A stretch of DNA of 64,000 nt from an uncultured Oscillospiraceae bacterium (GCA_958436045.1 CAUBIP010000001.1:1-64000); one strand, 5' to 3'. Counted from the stretch's first letter, positions 48,686-58,469 are shown. Numbers and translations are program-made. The notes: a model not told the origin generated them from the sequence alone.

Positions 48686-50770
48686 ATGCTTGAGCTGTTA
48701 TCCCCCGCCGGCTCTATGGATGCGCTGCGGGCAGCGGTCCAAAACGGCGCCGATGCGGTCTATCTTGGCCTTGCCAGCTGCAATGCGCGGCAGGGTGCCC
48801 GGAATTTCTCTCCGGATGAACTGCGCGAGGCGGTAAAGTATTGTCACATTCGCGGCGTGAAGGTTCACCTGACGCTCAACACGCTGCTCAGCGATCGGGA
48901 AATGCCCCAGGCTGCCGAGCTGATCCGCACGGCGGCGGCCTGCGATGTGGACGCGTTTATCGTCCAGGACCTTGGCGTGGTGCAGCTGTGCCGCCAGATG
49001 GCGCCGCAGATCGCGCTGCATGCCTCCACCCAGATGTCGATCCACAATCTCGACGGGGTGCAGCAGGCGGCGAAAATGGGCGTCTCCCGGGTCGTCCTGG
49101 CCAGAGAGCTGGACCGGGCGGCCATCGCGTATATCTGCCGCAACAGCCCGGTGGAGATCGAAGTCTTCGTCCACGGTGCCCTGTGCATGTGCTATTCGGG
49201 CCAGTGTTATATGTCCGCCGTGATTGGGCGGCGCAGCGGCAACAGGGGCCAGTGCGCCCAGCCTTGCCGCCTGCCCTACGGCTACAGCCGGCAGGAGGAC
49301 AAATACCCCCTGTCGCTGAAGGACAATTGCCTGCTTTCCTATCTGCGGGAGCTGGAGCAGATGGGGGTCTCGTCCATCAAGATCGAGGGCCGCATGAAGC
49401 GGCCGGAATATGTCGCTACGGCGACGCGGATCTACCGGGCCGTGCTGGACGGCGCGCCGGTGGACCGGCAGCATCTTTCTGATCTGCAGCGGGCGTTTTC
49501 CCGTCAGGGCTTTACCCAGCGGTATTATACCGACGGGCCAGGCCGGGAGATGCTGGGGATCCGGGGTGTGCCCGCCCGGGAGGGCGCGTTTTTTGCCGCG
49601 GCCCGGGCAACGTATGAAAACTGCGAGGCCGCCCGGGTGCCGGTCCGCTTTTACGCGCTGATGACCCGGCGGCAGGGCAGTATGCTGGCGGTGCAGGACG
49701 AGGACGGTCATATCTGCAAGACAGTCGGTCCGCCGCCTCAGGAGGCGGTGCGCAAGCCGCTGCGCTTGGAGGACCTGGCCGCCCGCCTGGCAAAGACCGG
49801 CGGGACCCCGTACCTATGTACGGAAGTCAAGGGCGTCGTCGACCCGGGGCTTTCCCTCTCGGCGGCGGCCGTCAACGCCATGCGGCGGGACGTGCTCGAC
49901 CGGCTGACTGCGCTGCGGGGCCGCCGGGAGCCGGCGCATCTGGGGCGCTACACCAAGCCGTTTCTCTATCCCGGCAGTACCACGCCGCCGGTTTTGACGG
50001 TCAGTGTCCAGCGGGCCAATCAGCTGACGGCCGCGCTGCTGCGGACAAAGCCCGCCGTCCTCTATGTCCCCCTGGCGGAGCTTGCGGCGCACCCCGCCAT
50101 TGCCCGGCAGGTCTATGACGAGACAGAGCTTACCGTGATCCTGCCCCGGGTGATCTGGGACCGGGAGATGAGCCAGGTCCGCCGCCAGTTGGACACGGTC
50201 TATGACCTGGGAGTCCGGCATGTGCTCAGCGGCAATTTGGGCCAGTTTTCTCTGGCGCGCTCCCGGGGGTTCCGGGTTCGGGGGGATTTTGGGCTCAATA
50301 TCTTCAATTCCCGCAGCATGAACTGGCTGCGGCGGGAGGACCTGGTCTCGGCCTGCGCCAGCTTTGAGATGACGCTGCCCCAGATCCGGGATCTTTCCAA
50401 GGCCGTCCCGCTGGAGATGATCGTCTACGGTCGCCTCCCGCTGATGCTGACGGAAAACTGCATTATGAAAAACCGCACCGGCGCCTGCATCTGTCAGGCC
50501 CAGCAGACAAAGCTGGTCGACCGCACTGGGGAGGAATTCCCTATCCTGCGGGACCCGGGCACCTGCCGGAACGTGATTCTGAACGGGAAGAAGCTCTATC
50601 TGCTGGATAAGCGCCAGTCCCTGCGGGACCACGGCCTTTGGGCGCTGCGCGTCCAGTTTACGACAGAGGGCCCGGCGGAGGTCAGCCGGATCATGGAGGC
50701 CTGGCGGACCGGCGGGGTATTTGACCCCGGCAGCGGCACCCGCGGCCTGTATTACCGCGGCGTGGAATAA
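48686..50770 (+). CDS. U32 family peptidase-like protein (with DUF3656)
   Basis: 694 residues. N-terminal LELLSPAGSMDALRAAVQNG and the U32 signature EVFVHGALCMCYSGQCYMSA, followed by RSGNRGQCAQPCRLPY, carry the conserved cysteines; a C-terminal DUF3656-type extension is present. Though annotated as collagenase-like peptidases, studied U32 proteins (RlhA, TrhP) act in RNA hydroxylation with Fe-S clusters, so an RNA-modification role is more likely than proteolysis. Confidence 0.88.
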   Translation: MLELLSPAGSMDALRAAVQNGADAVYLGLASCNARQGARNFSPDELREAVKYCHIRGVKVHLTLNTLLSDREMPQAAELIRTAAACDVDAFIVQDLGVVQLCRQMAPQIALHASTQMSIHNLDGVQQAAKMGVSRVVLARELDRAAIAYICRNSPVEIEVFVHGALCMCYSGQCYMSAVIGRRSGNRGQCAQPCRLPYGYSRQEDKYPLSLKDNCLLSYLRELEQMGVSSIKIEGRMKRPEYVATATRIYRAVLDGAPVDRQHLSDLQRAFSRQGFTQRYYTDGPGREMLGIRGVPAREGAFFAAARATYENCEAARVPVRFYALMTRRQGSMLAVQDEDGHICKTVGPPPQEAVRKPLRLEDLAARLAKTGGTPYLCTEVKGVVDPGLSLSAAAVNAMRRDVLDRLTALRGRREPAHLGRYTKPFLYPGSTTPPVLTVSVQRANQLTAALLRTKPAVLYVPLAELAAHPAIARQVYDETELTVILPRVIWDREMSQVRRQLDTVYDLGVRHVLSGNLGQFSLARSRGFRVRGDFGLNIFNSRSMNWLRREDLVSACASFEMTLPQIRDLSKAVPLEMIVYGRLPLMLTENCIMKNRTGACICQAQQTKLVDRTGEEFPILRDPGTCRNVILNGKKLYLLDKRQSLRDHGLWALRVQFTTEGPAEVSRIMEAWRTGGVFDPGSGTRGLYYRGVE

Positions 50771-50802
50771 CGGCGCCAGCGCCGGAAGCAATAGGAGAAG
50801 TC

Positions 50803-51411
50803 ATGGAACTGATTTTAGCATCGCAATCCCCCCGGCGGCGGCAGCTGCTGGAGCTGATGGGGCTGCAATTTCAAGTGATGTCCGCCGCAGCGGACGAATG
50901 GATGGACCCGACTAAGCCGGTCGAAGAAGAGATCGGCCGGGTCAGCCGATTAAAGGCGGAGGCCGTTCTGGCCCAGGCACCCCAGGGCGCCTGCATCATC
51001 GCCGCCGATACCCTGGTCTGCATTGACGGCCAGCGCCTGGGCAAGCCCCGGGACGAAGCGGAGGCGGAGGCGATGCTGCGCAGGCTCTCCGGCCGGGATC
51101 ACACGGTGATGACCGGCGTCAGCGTCCTGTGCGGTGACCGGGTTGAGACATTCACGGAAAAGACACAGATCCACTTCCGTCCCCTGTCTGCCCCGGAGAT
51201 CCGCGCTTATGTCGCAACGGGCGAGCCGATGGATAAGGCCGGCGCGTACGGCATCCAGGGCGGGGCGGCGCTGTTTGTCAGCGCCATCTGCGGCGATTAT
51301 TACAATGTTATGGGGCTGCCGGTATGCCGTCTGACCCAGGTGCTGCGCAGCTTTGGCGTCTGCGTCCTGGGCGTGGCGGACGGCGTTGTGCGAGGTGAGG
51401 CGATTGAATAA
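50803..51411 (+). CDS. maf: Maf family nucleotide pyrophosphatase
   Basis: 202 residues. LASQSPRRRQLLELMG at the N-terminus and IIAADTLVCIDGQRLGKP in the middle are the Maf signature. Hydrolyses dTTP/UTP or modified nucleotides; linked to septum control in B. subtilis. AGGAG precedes the ATG. Overlaps the start region of mreC. Confidence 0.93.
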   Translation: MELILASQSPRRRQLLELMGLQFQVMSAAADEWMDPTKPVEEEIGRVSRLKAEAVLAQAPQGACIIAADTLVCIDGQRLGKPRDEAEAEAMLRRLSGRDHTVMTGVSVLCGDRVETFTEKTQIHFRPLSAPEIRAYVATGEPMDKAGAYGIQGGAALFVSAICGDYYNVMGLPVCRLTQVLRSFGVCVLGVADGVVRGEAIE

Positions 51412-52237
51412 GCTGTTCACATCCAAAACAAAGCGCATTTTCTTGGCGGCAGTGATCCTGGCGGTTCTGGTCGCGGTCGGCAGCGCGGTCGCAGCTGGGG
51501 TCTCCTCCGGGAAGAATTTTGTGCAGTCGCTGATGACGCCGGTCAATGCCACGGTTTCTGCTGTGACCCGCACGGCGGAGCGCTTTTATAACTATGTCTT
51601 CCGCTATGAATCGCTGAAAGCGGAAAACGAGTACCTGAAAGAGCGCATTGCCTCGATGGAAGACGAGGTCCGCACCGCCGATGCGCTGCAGCGGGAGAAT
51701 GAGAAAATGCGTCAGCTGCTGGGCCTGACCCAGGAGCACGAGGACTATCAGCTCGTCTCCGCCTATATCATCAGCTGGGATTCCAGCAACTGGAAAAACA
51801 CGTTCACCATCGGCAAGGGGAAAAATTCCGGCATTGCCGAGAATATGTGCGTCACGACGGAGCAGGGCCAGGTCGTCGGCTTGGTGACAGAGGTCGGAAC
51901 AAACTGGGCCACGGTGACGACGATCCTGGATTCCTCCCTGCAGGTCTCCGCGACGCTTTCGTCCTCTGGCTATAACGGCATTGTCCAGGGCGCGTACCAG
52001 CGCGACGGCTCCGACCGCCTCCGGATGGATTACCTGGCGACAGACGCCGTCATCCGCAACAACGACCAGGTGGTGACCACCGGCTCGACCCTCTACCCCC
52101 GGGGCCTGATCCTGGGCTATGTTGTCGATGCCGGTCTGGATGGCACCGGGGTCGCCAAATATGCGATCATCGACCCGGCTGCAGAGTTGGACTCTCTCGA
52201 GCAGGTCTTTGTTATCACGGAATATGTCAATGAATAA
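51404..52237 (+). CDS. mreC: Rod shape-determining protein MreC
   Basis: 277 residues. One N-terminal TM helix (RIFLAAVILAVLVAVGSAVA), a coiled coil (YESLKAENEYLKERIASMED) and the two beta-barrel lobes of MreC (FTIGKGKNSGIAENMCVTTE). No ATG is available: TTG 51404 lies 8 bases after GAGG (51392-51395), GTG 51395 is the alternative. Located maf-mreC-mreD-pbp2 but without mreB. Confidence 0.92.
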   Translation: MNKLFTSKTKRIFLAAVILAVLVAVGSAVAAGVSSGKNFVQSLMTPVNATVSAVTRTAERFYNYVFRYESLKAENEYLKERIASMEDEVRTADALQRENEKMRQLLGLTQEHEDYQLVSAYIISWDSSNWKNTFTIGKGKNSGIAENMCVTTEQGQVVGLVTEVGTNWATVTTILDSSLQVSATLSSSGYNGIVQGAYQRDGSDRLRMDYLATDAVIRNNDQVVTTGSTLYPRGLILGYVVDAGLDGTGVAKYAIIDPAAELDSLEQVFVITEYVNE

Positions 52238-52270
52238 ACGCGGCTTGCACCGCGGCGGAAAGGAGAAGGC

Positions 52271-52789
52271 ATGAATAAGCTGCATATCACCCGGAAGCAG
52301 TGGATCTTCTTTCTCCGCTGGGCGGTCTATGGGGCGATGTTTCTGCTGGCCATGGCGCTGCAGGGCACGATCCTCAGCCGCTTGTCGATCTTCGGCGTAA
52401 AGCTGAACCTGCTGCCGGCATGCATCATCTGTGTTGCACTGCAGGAGGGGCAGGAGCGCGGCGGCGTTTTTGCCCTGTGCGCCAGTACAGTTTTGGCGTT
52501 GGCGGGCGCAGACTTTGGTTATCTCAGTATCGCGGTGCTGACCTTTTCTGCGGTATTCTGCGCATGGCTGTGCCGTGCGCTGTTTTATCACACGCTGCCC
52601 TCCACAGCGCTGTGCTGCCTGGGGGCGTGGCTCGTCAATGAGACCTGCATTTTCCTGCTGCGGTTGCTGCTGGGGTCGGTGGAGCCGATGCAATATCTGC
52701 TGGTGCTGCTGCCCGGCGCGCTGCTGTCGCTGGTGGGGTGCCCGGTGTTTTATTACCTGTCGCGTCAGATCGCGAAAATTGGGGACTGA
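52271..52789 (+). CDS. mreD: Rod shape-determining protein MreD
   Basis: 172 residues, about five TM helices, following mreC. Typical segments LRWAVYGAMFLLAMALQGTI and the late LLPGALLSLVGCPVFYYLSR. Part of the elongasome with MreC and PBP2. AAAGGAG precedes the ATG. Confidence 0.85.
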   Translation: MNKLHITRKQWIFFLRWAVYGAMFLLAMALQGTILSRLSIFGVKLNLLPACIICVALQEGQERGGVFALCASTVLALAGADFGYLSIAVLTFSAVFCAWLCRALFYHTLPSTALCCLGAWLVNETCIFLLRLLLGSVEPMQYLLVLLPGALLSLVGCPVFYYLSRQIAKIGD

Positions 52790-52791
52790 TT

Positions 52792-54855
52792 ATGGAACGA
52801 ATCACACAAAAACGGGTCGCCGCCTTTTTTGTATTGCTGGCGGCGCTCTTGGGCTTTTTTGCCTTCCGGCTGTATATTGTCCAGGTGGTCAACGCCACGG
52901 ACGGCGACAGCTCAATCTCGACCTATACCTACCAGACGAATGTCTCCGCCGCACGCGGCCAGATCCTGGACCGCAACGGCAATATCCTAGTCTCGAACCG
53001 GGCCAGCTACAATGTCATCATCAACGACTATGTGCTCTTTAATTCTGAGAGCCCCAATGAGGACCTGCTGCGGCTGGTGCGCCTGTGCGACAAGCTGGGC
53101 ATCGACTACGCGGACCATCTGCCCATCACGGCGGAGAAGCCCTATGCGTACACGCTGGAGGAATTGCCCGAGGCGTGGCAGGGCTATTTCCGTGCGTATT
53201 TGAACGCCTATACTTGGGATGCGGATATTTCTGCCCAGCAGATCATTAAGCTGATGAAATCTGTTTACAAGATCCCCAACGATTGGGACGAGGCGGAGGC
53301 ACGGAAGGTCCTGGGCCTGCGGTATGAGCTCAAGCTGCGCAGCTGCGCGTCGCTGGACCCGTACGTCCTTGTCGCCGATGTGAATTCGACGGACCTTGCG
53401 GCGCTGATGGAGCTGGATATTCCCGGCATGAGCGTGGAGACGACGACGGTCCGGGAGTACAACACCACCTATGCCGCCCACATTCTCGGCCGGGTCGGCC
53501 TGATGGATAGCGACGAATACAAAAAGTACAAGGAGCAGGACTACTCTATGAACGCCTACGTAGGCAAGGATGGGCTGGAAAAATCCTTCGAGTCCTATCT
53601 CCATGGCACCGACGGCATCCGGCTGACGACGGTGACCTCCAACGGCGAGGTCGTCGATGAGCATTACGCGGTGGAGCCCAAGGCGGGCAATAACGTGGAG
53701 CTCACCATTGATATCGATCTGCAGGCGGTGGCGGAAAAGGCGTTGGAGAGCTGCATTTTGGATCTGCGGGAGAACGGCGTCGGCAAGGACGGCGAAGGCA
53801 AGGACGCCGAGGGCGGCGCTGCCGTCGTCATGTCCGTCAAGACCGCCGAGGTCCTGGCCAGCGCCAGCTATCCGACGTTCAATCTTGCGACCTACACCGA
53901 GGATTTCAACAAACTCAACGCGGATGAGACGGCGCCGCTGTATAACCGTGCCCTGAGTGCGATCTATCCCCCCGGCTCGATCTATAAAATGGTCACTGCC
54001 ATTGCCGCCATTGACAGCGGCACGGCCAGCCGATACCTGCAGATCGAGGACCAGGGCATCTACCGTTATTACGATGACTACCAGCCCGCCTGCTATATCT
54101 ACACGGCCTCCGGTGTCACCCACGGCGTCGTCGATATGATGCAGGCAATCTCCGTCTCCTGCAACTATTACTTCTACGAAGTCGGCCGCCGGACAGGGAT
54201 CGATGCCATCGATCAAACGGCAAAGCAGCTGGGCCTGGGCGAGGATACCGGCGTAGAGATCGCCAATGCCGATGGCTACCGCGCAAACCCCGAGACAAAG
54301 AAAAAGCTGTATGCCGACGATCCGGACCAGTCCGGTTGGTACGGCGCCGATACGCTGATGGCGTCCATCGGCCAGTCGGAGAATAAATTCACGCCGCTGC
54401 AGATGTGCGTCTATACCACGGCGCTGGCCAATAAAGGCACGCGCTACGAGGCGCATTTTTTGAAAAAGATCATCTCCGGCGACTATCAAACTCTGCTGGA
54501 GGAGAAAACGCCCAAGGTCGCCTCAACGCTGGACATGTCCCAGGATGCCATTGACTGTGTCTTTACTGGGATGCGCCTATGCGCGACGGAGGGCACGGCG
54601 AAGAATATTTTTGAAAATTACGATGTTGCCGTCTGCTGTAAGACCGGCACGGCGCAGCATGGTGCAGAGGGCTCGGATAACGCTTCGTTTGTTCTGTTTG
54701 CCCCGGCGGATGATCCGGAGATCGCCATTTCCGTCTATGTGGAAAAGGGCGCCCAGGGCGGTAACCTGGGCAAGGTCGCCAAGGAGATCCTGGATTATTA
54801 TTTCTCGACCACCGTGCAGCGGGAGACCTCGCCCCAGGAGGGGCTGCTGCAGTAA
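52792..54855 (+). CDS. mrdA: Penicillin-binding protein 2 (elongasome transpeptidase)
   Basis: 687 residues, class B PBP. One TM helix (AAFFVLLAALLGFFAFRLYI), dimerisation domain with RGQILDRNGNILVSN, and transpeptidase motifs S396-I-Y-K399, S456-C-N458 and K617-T-G. Cross-links peptidoglycan during elongation. It starts two bases after mreD. The SXN triad as SCN is the normal type of variation. Confidence 0.94.
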   Translation: MERITQKRVAAFFVLLAALLGFFAFRLYIVQVVNATDGDSSISTYTYQTNVSAARGQILDRNGNILVSNRASYNVIINDYVLFNSESPNEDLLRLVRLCDKLGIDYADHLPITAEKPYAYTLEELPEAWQGYFRAYLNAYTWDADISAQQIIKLMKSVYKIPNDWDEAEARKVLGLRYELKLRSCASLDPYVLVADVNSTDLAALMELDIPGMSVETTTVREYNTTYAAHILGRVGLMDSDEYKKYKEQDYSMNAYVGKDGLEKSFESYLHGTDGIRLTTVTSNGEVVDEHYAVEPKAGNNVELTIDIDLQAVAEKALESCILDLRENGVGKDGEGKDAEGGAAVVMSVKTAEVLASASYPTFNLATYTEDFNKLNADETAPLYNRALSAIYPPGSIYKMVTAIAAIDSGTASRYLQIEDQGIYRYYDDYQPACYIYTASGVTHGVVDMMQAISVSCNYYFYEVGRRTGIDAIDQTAKQLGLGEDTGVEIANADGYRANPETKKKLYADDPDQSGWYGADTLMASIGQSENKFTPLQMCVYTTALANKGTRYEAHFLKKIISGDYQTLLEEKTPKVASTLDMSQDAIDCVFTGMRLCATEGTAKNIFENYDVAVCCKTGTAQHGAEGSDNASFVLFAPADDPEIAISVYVEKGAQGGNLGKVAKEILDYYFSTTVQRETSPQEGLLQ

Positions 54856-54886
54856 AGCAGCGTAAAAATCAGGAAGGGATGCATCT

Positions 54887-55774
54887 ATGGAGGAGCTTTT
54901 GCAAATACCGCTGCTCGACGTCCGGAAGCTGATCAGCGCCGGGGCGGGCGATGCGGCGCTGGTGTATTTATACTTGCGCTCCGGCGGCACGCTGTCCCAG
55001 GCGGGCAGCGCCCTGCAGCTGTCTGCGGCAAAATTAGAGCAGGCAGCTGCCAGCCTGCGTCAGCTGGGGCTGCTGCAGAAGCCGGATCGCCGCCTGCCGC
55101 AGGATCATAGTCCCGTCTATACTGAGGAAGATGTCTCCCGCCACATGGAGCGGGATAAGCGCTTTTCCCAGCTGGTGGGCGAGATCCAGCGGGAGCTGGG
55201 GCGGCTGCTGTCGAACGAGGATCTGAAGATCCTCTTGGGGATGCTGGATTATTTAGACCTGCCCATGGAGGTGGTGGCGATCCTGGTGCATTTCTGCGTC
55301 GAGCGCAACCGGGCCCGGGGCAATCTGCGCGCCCCCTCCTTCCGGACGATGGAGAAGGAAGCCTACCGCTGGGCCGATGACGGGATCGACACCATGGAGC
55401 AGGCGGCGGCTTTTGTCCAGAATCAGCTGCAGCTCCAGAGCCAGATCGGCCGGGTCCGGAAGCTGCTGCAGCTTTCCGACCGACGGCTCACGGCGGCGGA
55501 GGAGCATTATATTCGCAGCTGGCTCGGCATGGGCTTTGACCTACCGGAGCTTCAGCTGGCTTATGAGCGTACCTGCTTGAATACCGGGGGCCTGAAATGG
55601 CAGTACATGAATAAAATTCTACTCAATTGGGATCAGAAAAACCTGCATACCGTCTCCGGGATCGAGGCGGCGGAGCGGGCGCCGAAGGGGCGGCCGGGCC
55701 AGGCGGCCCCGGCGGTCAGTCCCATGGCCAAGGCGGCCATCGCGCGTCTGGTCCAGGAAGAGAGCCGGGAGTGA
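54887..55774 (+). CDS. DnaD domain protein, primosome component
   Basis: 295 residues. N-terminal winged-helix-like region and the C-terminal DnaD/DnaB_2 domain (LLGMLDYLDLPMEVVAILVH; then GLKWQYMNKILLNWDQKNLH, the YxxxI-W motif). Helps load the replicative helicase with the next protein. GAAGGG precedes the ATG. Confidence 0.9.
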   Translation: MEELLQIPLLDVRKLISAGAGDAALVYLYLRSGGTLSQAGSALQLSAAKLEQAAASLRQLGLLQKPDRRLPQDHSPVYTEEDVSRHMERDKRFSQLVGEIQRELGRLLSNEDLKILLGMLDYLDLPMEVVAILVHFCVERNRARGNLRAPSFRTMEKEAYRWADDGIDTMEQAAAFVQNQLQLQSQIGRVRKLLQLSDRRLTAAEEHYIRSWLGMGFDLPELQLAYERTCLNTGGLKWQYMNKILLNWDQKNLHTVSGIEAAERAPKGRPGQAAPAVSPMAKAAIARLVQEESRE

Positions 55775-55797
55775 CCCGGCGAGGGAGGTAACGGCAT

Positions 55798-56793
55798 ATG
55801 GCATATTCCCCTGCGGTCGTCCAGCGGGCCCGGGCGCGTCTGGCCCAGGCAAAAGCGGACCACGAGGCAGAGACAGCGGCCCGGCTGGAGGCAGCTTATG
55901 AAAAATTCCCCGAGCTTGTACAGATCGACCGACAGCTGCGGGCGACGATGGCCCAGGTCGTGGCGACCAGCTTCCGAAAAGGGGAGGACCCGGCCCAGGC
56001 CATTGCAGCCATCCGGGCCAAGAATCTGGAACTGCAGCGCCGTCGGGAGTGGATCCTGGCGGACTATGACGAATCCCTGCTGGAGGATACACCGGTCTGC
56101 GCCCAGTGCGGCGGCACCGGCTATGTCGGCGCGCAGATGTGCGAGTGCCTGCGGGAGCTCTGCCGCCAGGAGCAGAAAAAGGAGCTGACGACGCTCCTCG
56201 GCACCGGCCGGGAGCGGTTCGAGCAGTTCCGGCTGGACTACTATCCCGATACGCCGGACCCGAACTATGGCATCAGCCCCCGGCAGACGATGCGCCTCGT
56301 GCTGCAAAAGTGCCAGCGGTACGCCCGGGAGTTTACACCCAATGCGTCCTCCCTGCTGTTTACTGGTGAGACGGGGCTGGGGAAGACCTTCCTCTCCGGC
56401 TGCATTGCCCGGGCCGTGGCCGACGGCGGCTATTCCGTCGTTTATGACACGGCAATTCACCTGCTGGCGGACTATGAAGCGGCAAAATTCGGCGAGAACA
56501 CCGAGGAGAACCGCAGCCGCACCGGGAAATACACCGCTTGTGATCTTCTGATTATCGACGATCTTGGGACAGAGATGGTGACCCAATTCACCGTCTCGGC
56601 CCTGTATTCTGTCATCAACGACCGGCTGATGGCGCACAAGCCCGTCATCCTCTCGACCAATTTGTCACCGGAAGAGCTCCGGACCCGCTATTCCGCCCAA
56701 ATCGCCTCCCGCATTCTGGGGACGTATCAGGTCCTGCAGTTCTTAGGAAACGATATTCGCATGAAAACGCAAGAAAGGAGGCCTTTCTCGTGA
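55798..56793 (+). CDS. DnaC/DnaI-type helicase loader ATPase
   Basis: 331 residues. An N-terminal coiled helical region, a zinc-binding cysteine cluster (CAQCGGTGYVGAQMCECL), then AAA+ with Walker A FTGETGLGKTFLSGC, Walker B LLIIDDLGTE and sensor VILSTNLSPEEL. The cysteine cluster matches the B. subtilis DnaI N-domain. Directly follows dnaD and overlaps the next gene by four bases. Confidence 0.9.
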   Translation: MAYSPAVVQRARARLAQAKADHEAETAARLEAAYEKFPELVQIDRQLRATMAQVVATSFRKGEDPAQAIAAIRAKNLELQRRREWILADYDESLLEDTPVCAQCGGTGYVGAQMCECLRELCRQEQKKELTTLLGTGRERFEQFRLDYYPDTPDPNYGISPRQTMRLVLQKCQRYAREFTPNASSLLFTGETGLGKTFLSGCIARAVADGGYSVVYDTAIHLLADYEAAKFGENTEENRSRTGKYTACDLLIIDDLGTEMVTQFTVSALYSVINDRLMAHKPVILSTNLSPEELRTRYSAQIASRILGTYQVLQFLGNDIRMKTQERRPFS

Positions 56794-57659
56794 ATCAAAT
56801 TGCGGATTTTAATTGTGATGTCGGCGCGATGCTGCGCATTACGCCGGAGCTTTTGACGGCAGCGGGCAGCAGCTTCCCGGCGGCGTATCTCGAGAGCGGG
56901 GATATGGCCAAGACGGCGCTGGAGCTGAAGCGGGAGAACAACGCCTGCTTCTGTATGCTCCCCTTCTGCCATACCCTGGAGGCGGAGGCGACAGGCGGTA
57001 TCATTCACTTTGACGATGTCGAGACCGGCCCGCGCTTTGGCGACCCGACCTGCAAGTCCCTGGATGCGCTGCTGCAAATGCCCGAGATCGACTATTCCGC
57101 TGGCCGGATGGCCCAGACACTGGAGGCCTGCCGCCTGCTGCACCAGCAGGGGGAGCATGTGATGATCGCCCTGACGGGGCCGTTTACCTGGCTGAATGTT
57201 CTGTGCGGCACGGCGCCGCTCTTTAAATGGCTGCGCAAGGAGCCGGAGAAGATGCAGCAGGTGTTCGATCACATCCGCGCCGAGTTGCTGCGATTCACAG
57301 AAAAGGCCCTGGAGGCTGGGGCAGATCTTATTTCCTATTCCGATTCCGTCGGTGGCGTGAATGTCCTGGGGCCGAAGAATATGGCCCATATGGCCGAGAC
57401 GGTCACGCTACCGCTGCTGCATGAGATCCAGGCACTGGCGGACGGGAAGGCGCTGCTGTTCCTGTGCCCGAAGCAGACATTTGCGCTGACGGCCTGCGAG
57501 CTTGCCCGCTTTGTGGCTTTGCCTGCGGCGGAGGACACGTCGTATGTCCAGGCCTGCCTGAATGCCAAGCGGCCGGACCTGATCTATGGTCAGAGCTGCC
57601 CCAAGCATTATCACTTCCGGATCCATGGTACCCTGCACGCCTTGGAGCTGCTGGCGTAA
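56790..57659 (+). CDS. URO-D superfamily protein (methyltransferase-like), coupled to dnaI
   Basis: 289 residues of the uroporphyrinogen decarboxylase fold: IALTGPFTWLN, then GADLISYSDSVGGVNVLGPK, and a C-terminal YGQSCPKHYHFRIHG whose Cys/His could bind zinc as in MtaA/CmuA-type methyltransferases. It is shorter than true HemE and lacks the N-terminal HemE motif, so heme synthesis is unlikely. Starts GTG, after AAAGGAGG, overlapping the dnaI stop. Confidence 0.78.
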   Translation: MNQIADFNCDVGAMLRITPELLTAAGSSFPAAYLESGDMAKTALELKRENNACFCMLPFCHTLEAEATGGIIHFDDVETGPRFGDPTCKSLDALLQMPEIDYSAGRMAQTLEACRLLHQQGEHVMIALTGPFTWLNVLCGTAPLFKWLRKEPEKMQQVFDHIRAELLRFTEKALEAGADLISYSDSVGGVNVLGPKNMAHMAETVTLPLLHEIQALADGKALLFLCPKQTFALTACELARFVALPAAEDTSYVQACLNAKRPDLIYGQSCPKHYHFRIHGTLHALELLA

Positions 57660-57670
57660 CAGAAAGAAAG

Positions 57671-57717
57671 ACAGCGCAGCGAAGCTGATGCATTCAGTTT
57701 CGCTGCGCTGTTATTTT
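57671..57717. terminator. Bidirectional terminator after the URO-D-like gene
   Basis: A perfect 13-base-pair stem (57671-57683 with 57699-57711), inner CTGA/TCAG, then TATTTTT. Confidence 0.88.
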
Positions 57718-57728
57718 TGCGGAATGGC

Positions 57729-58457
57729 TCAGGCTTCTGCAGGGATCTCTGCTGGTGCGGTATCTTCCCGGCTGCGGATGATATAGGGGGTAAAGCCGGG
57801 GCCGACGGCCCAGTCGATGCTGTCCATGATCTGGCGGGTCTGGCGGACGTATTTTTCCACCTGCTTGCGGTTTTGTACCAGCAGGCCGTAATAGGTCTCA
57901 AAATAAGCATCCAGCGCACTGTCCAGCGGGACGCGGATGCGGCCGCTGCGGTAATCCCGGCACATTTGGATCTCCATGCCAGCGGTCAGCGAGACGAAGA
58001 GGTTGCCCATCTCCTCGTTGCGCCAGCACTTGTTCAGCACCAGCTGCGGGGAGCATAGCCGCTGAAAGAAATACTCCTTATAGCGGAAATTCTGCTCCAG
58101 ATAGCACGCCGTCGTCGTCAGCTCGACGAAGAAGCGGGAGATGTTCTCGTTGCGCAGCAGCCCGGTGAAGTAGCCGCGGTAGTTGAGCATATCGTTCAGC
58201 AGCAGGTCGCTTTCGTCGAAGATATTGCCCAGCGCGCTACGGATTGTCGTGGCCACGTTGGAGATATATTCCCGGAATACCATGACGGCGACGGCTTCCT
58301 TGCTCTCAAAATGATAGGAGAAGAGCCCTAGCCGTGAATTCGCGGCGCCGACGATATCCCGAATTGAGGTGTTGAAATACCCCTGCTCGTAAAAGCAATT
58401 CCGTGCGCTCTGGTAGAGCGCTGTTTTTGTTTCAATACCGTTTTTATAGTTACCCAT
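57729..58457 (-). CDS. TetR family transcriptional regulator
   Basis: 242 residues. N-terminal TetR DNA-binding domain (SARNCFYEQGYFNTSIRDIV, recognition helix ending FSYHFESKEAV). Divergence from the family in the ligand domain prevents a ligand call. Its promoter region holds two perfect palindromes (58470-58494 and 58544-58559), suggesting self-regulation. AAGGAG precedes the ATG. A MATE exporter lies directly upstream on the same strand. Confidence 0.85.
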   Translation of the reverse strand: MGNYKNGIETKTALYQSARNCFYEQGYFNTSIRDIVGAANSRLGLFSYHFESKEAVAVMVFREYISNVATTIRSALGNIFDESDLLLNDMLNYRGYFTGLLRNENISRFFVELTTTACYLEQNFRYKEYFFQRLCSPQLVLNKCWRNEEMGNLFVSLTAGMEIQMCRDYRSGRIRVPLDSALDAYFETYYGLLVQNRKQVEKYVRQTRQIMDSIDWAVGPGFTPYIIRSREDTAPAEIPAEA

Positions 58458-58469
58458 GATCGCTCCTTG

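Noticed and set aside
51308..52693. 461-codon minus-strand frame opposite mreC
   Set aside because: Antisense shadow with Gln/Arg-rich composition.
56790..57659. Calling this gene hemE (heme synthesis)
   Set aside because: It is shorter than HemE, lacks the N-terminal HemE motif, and has a zinc-type C-terminal Cys/His; no other heme genes are near.
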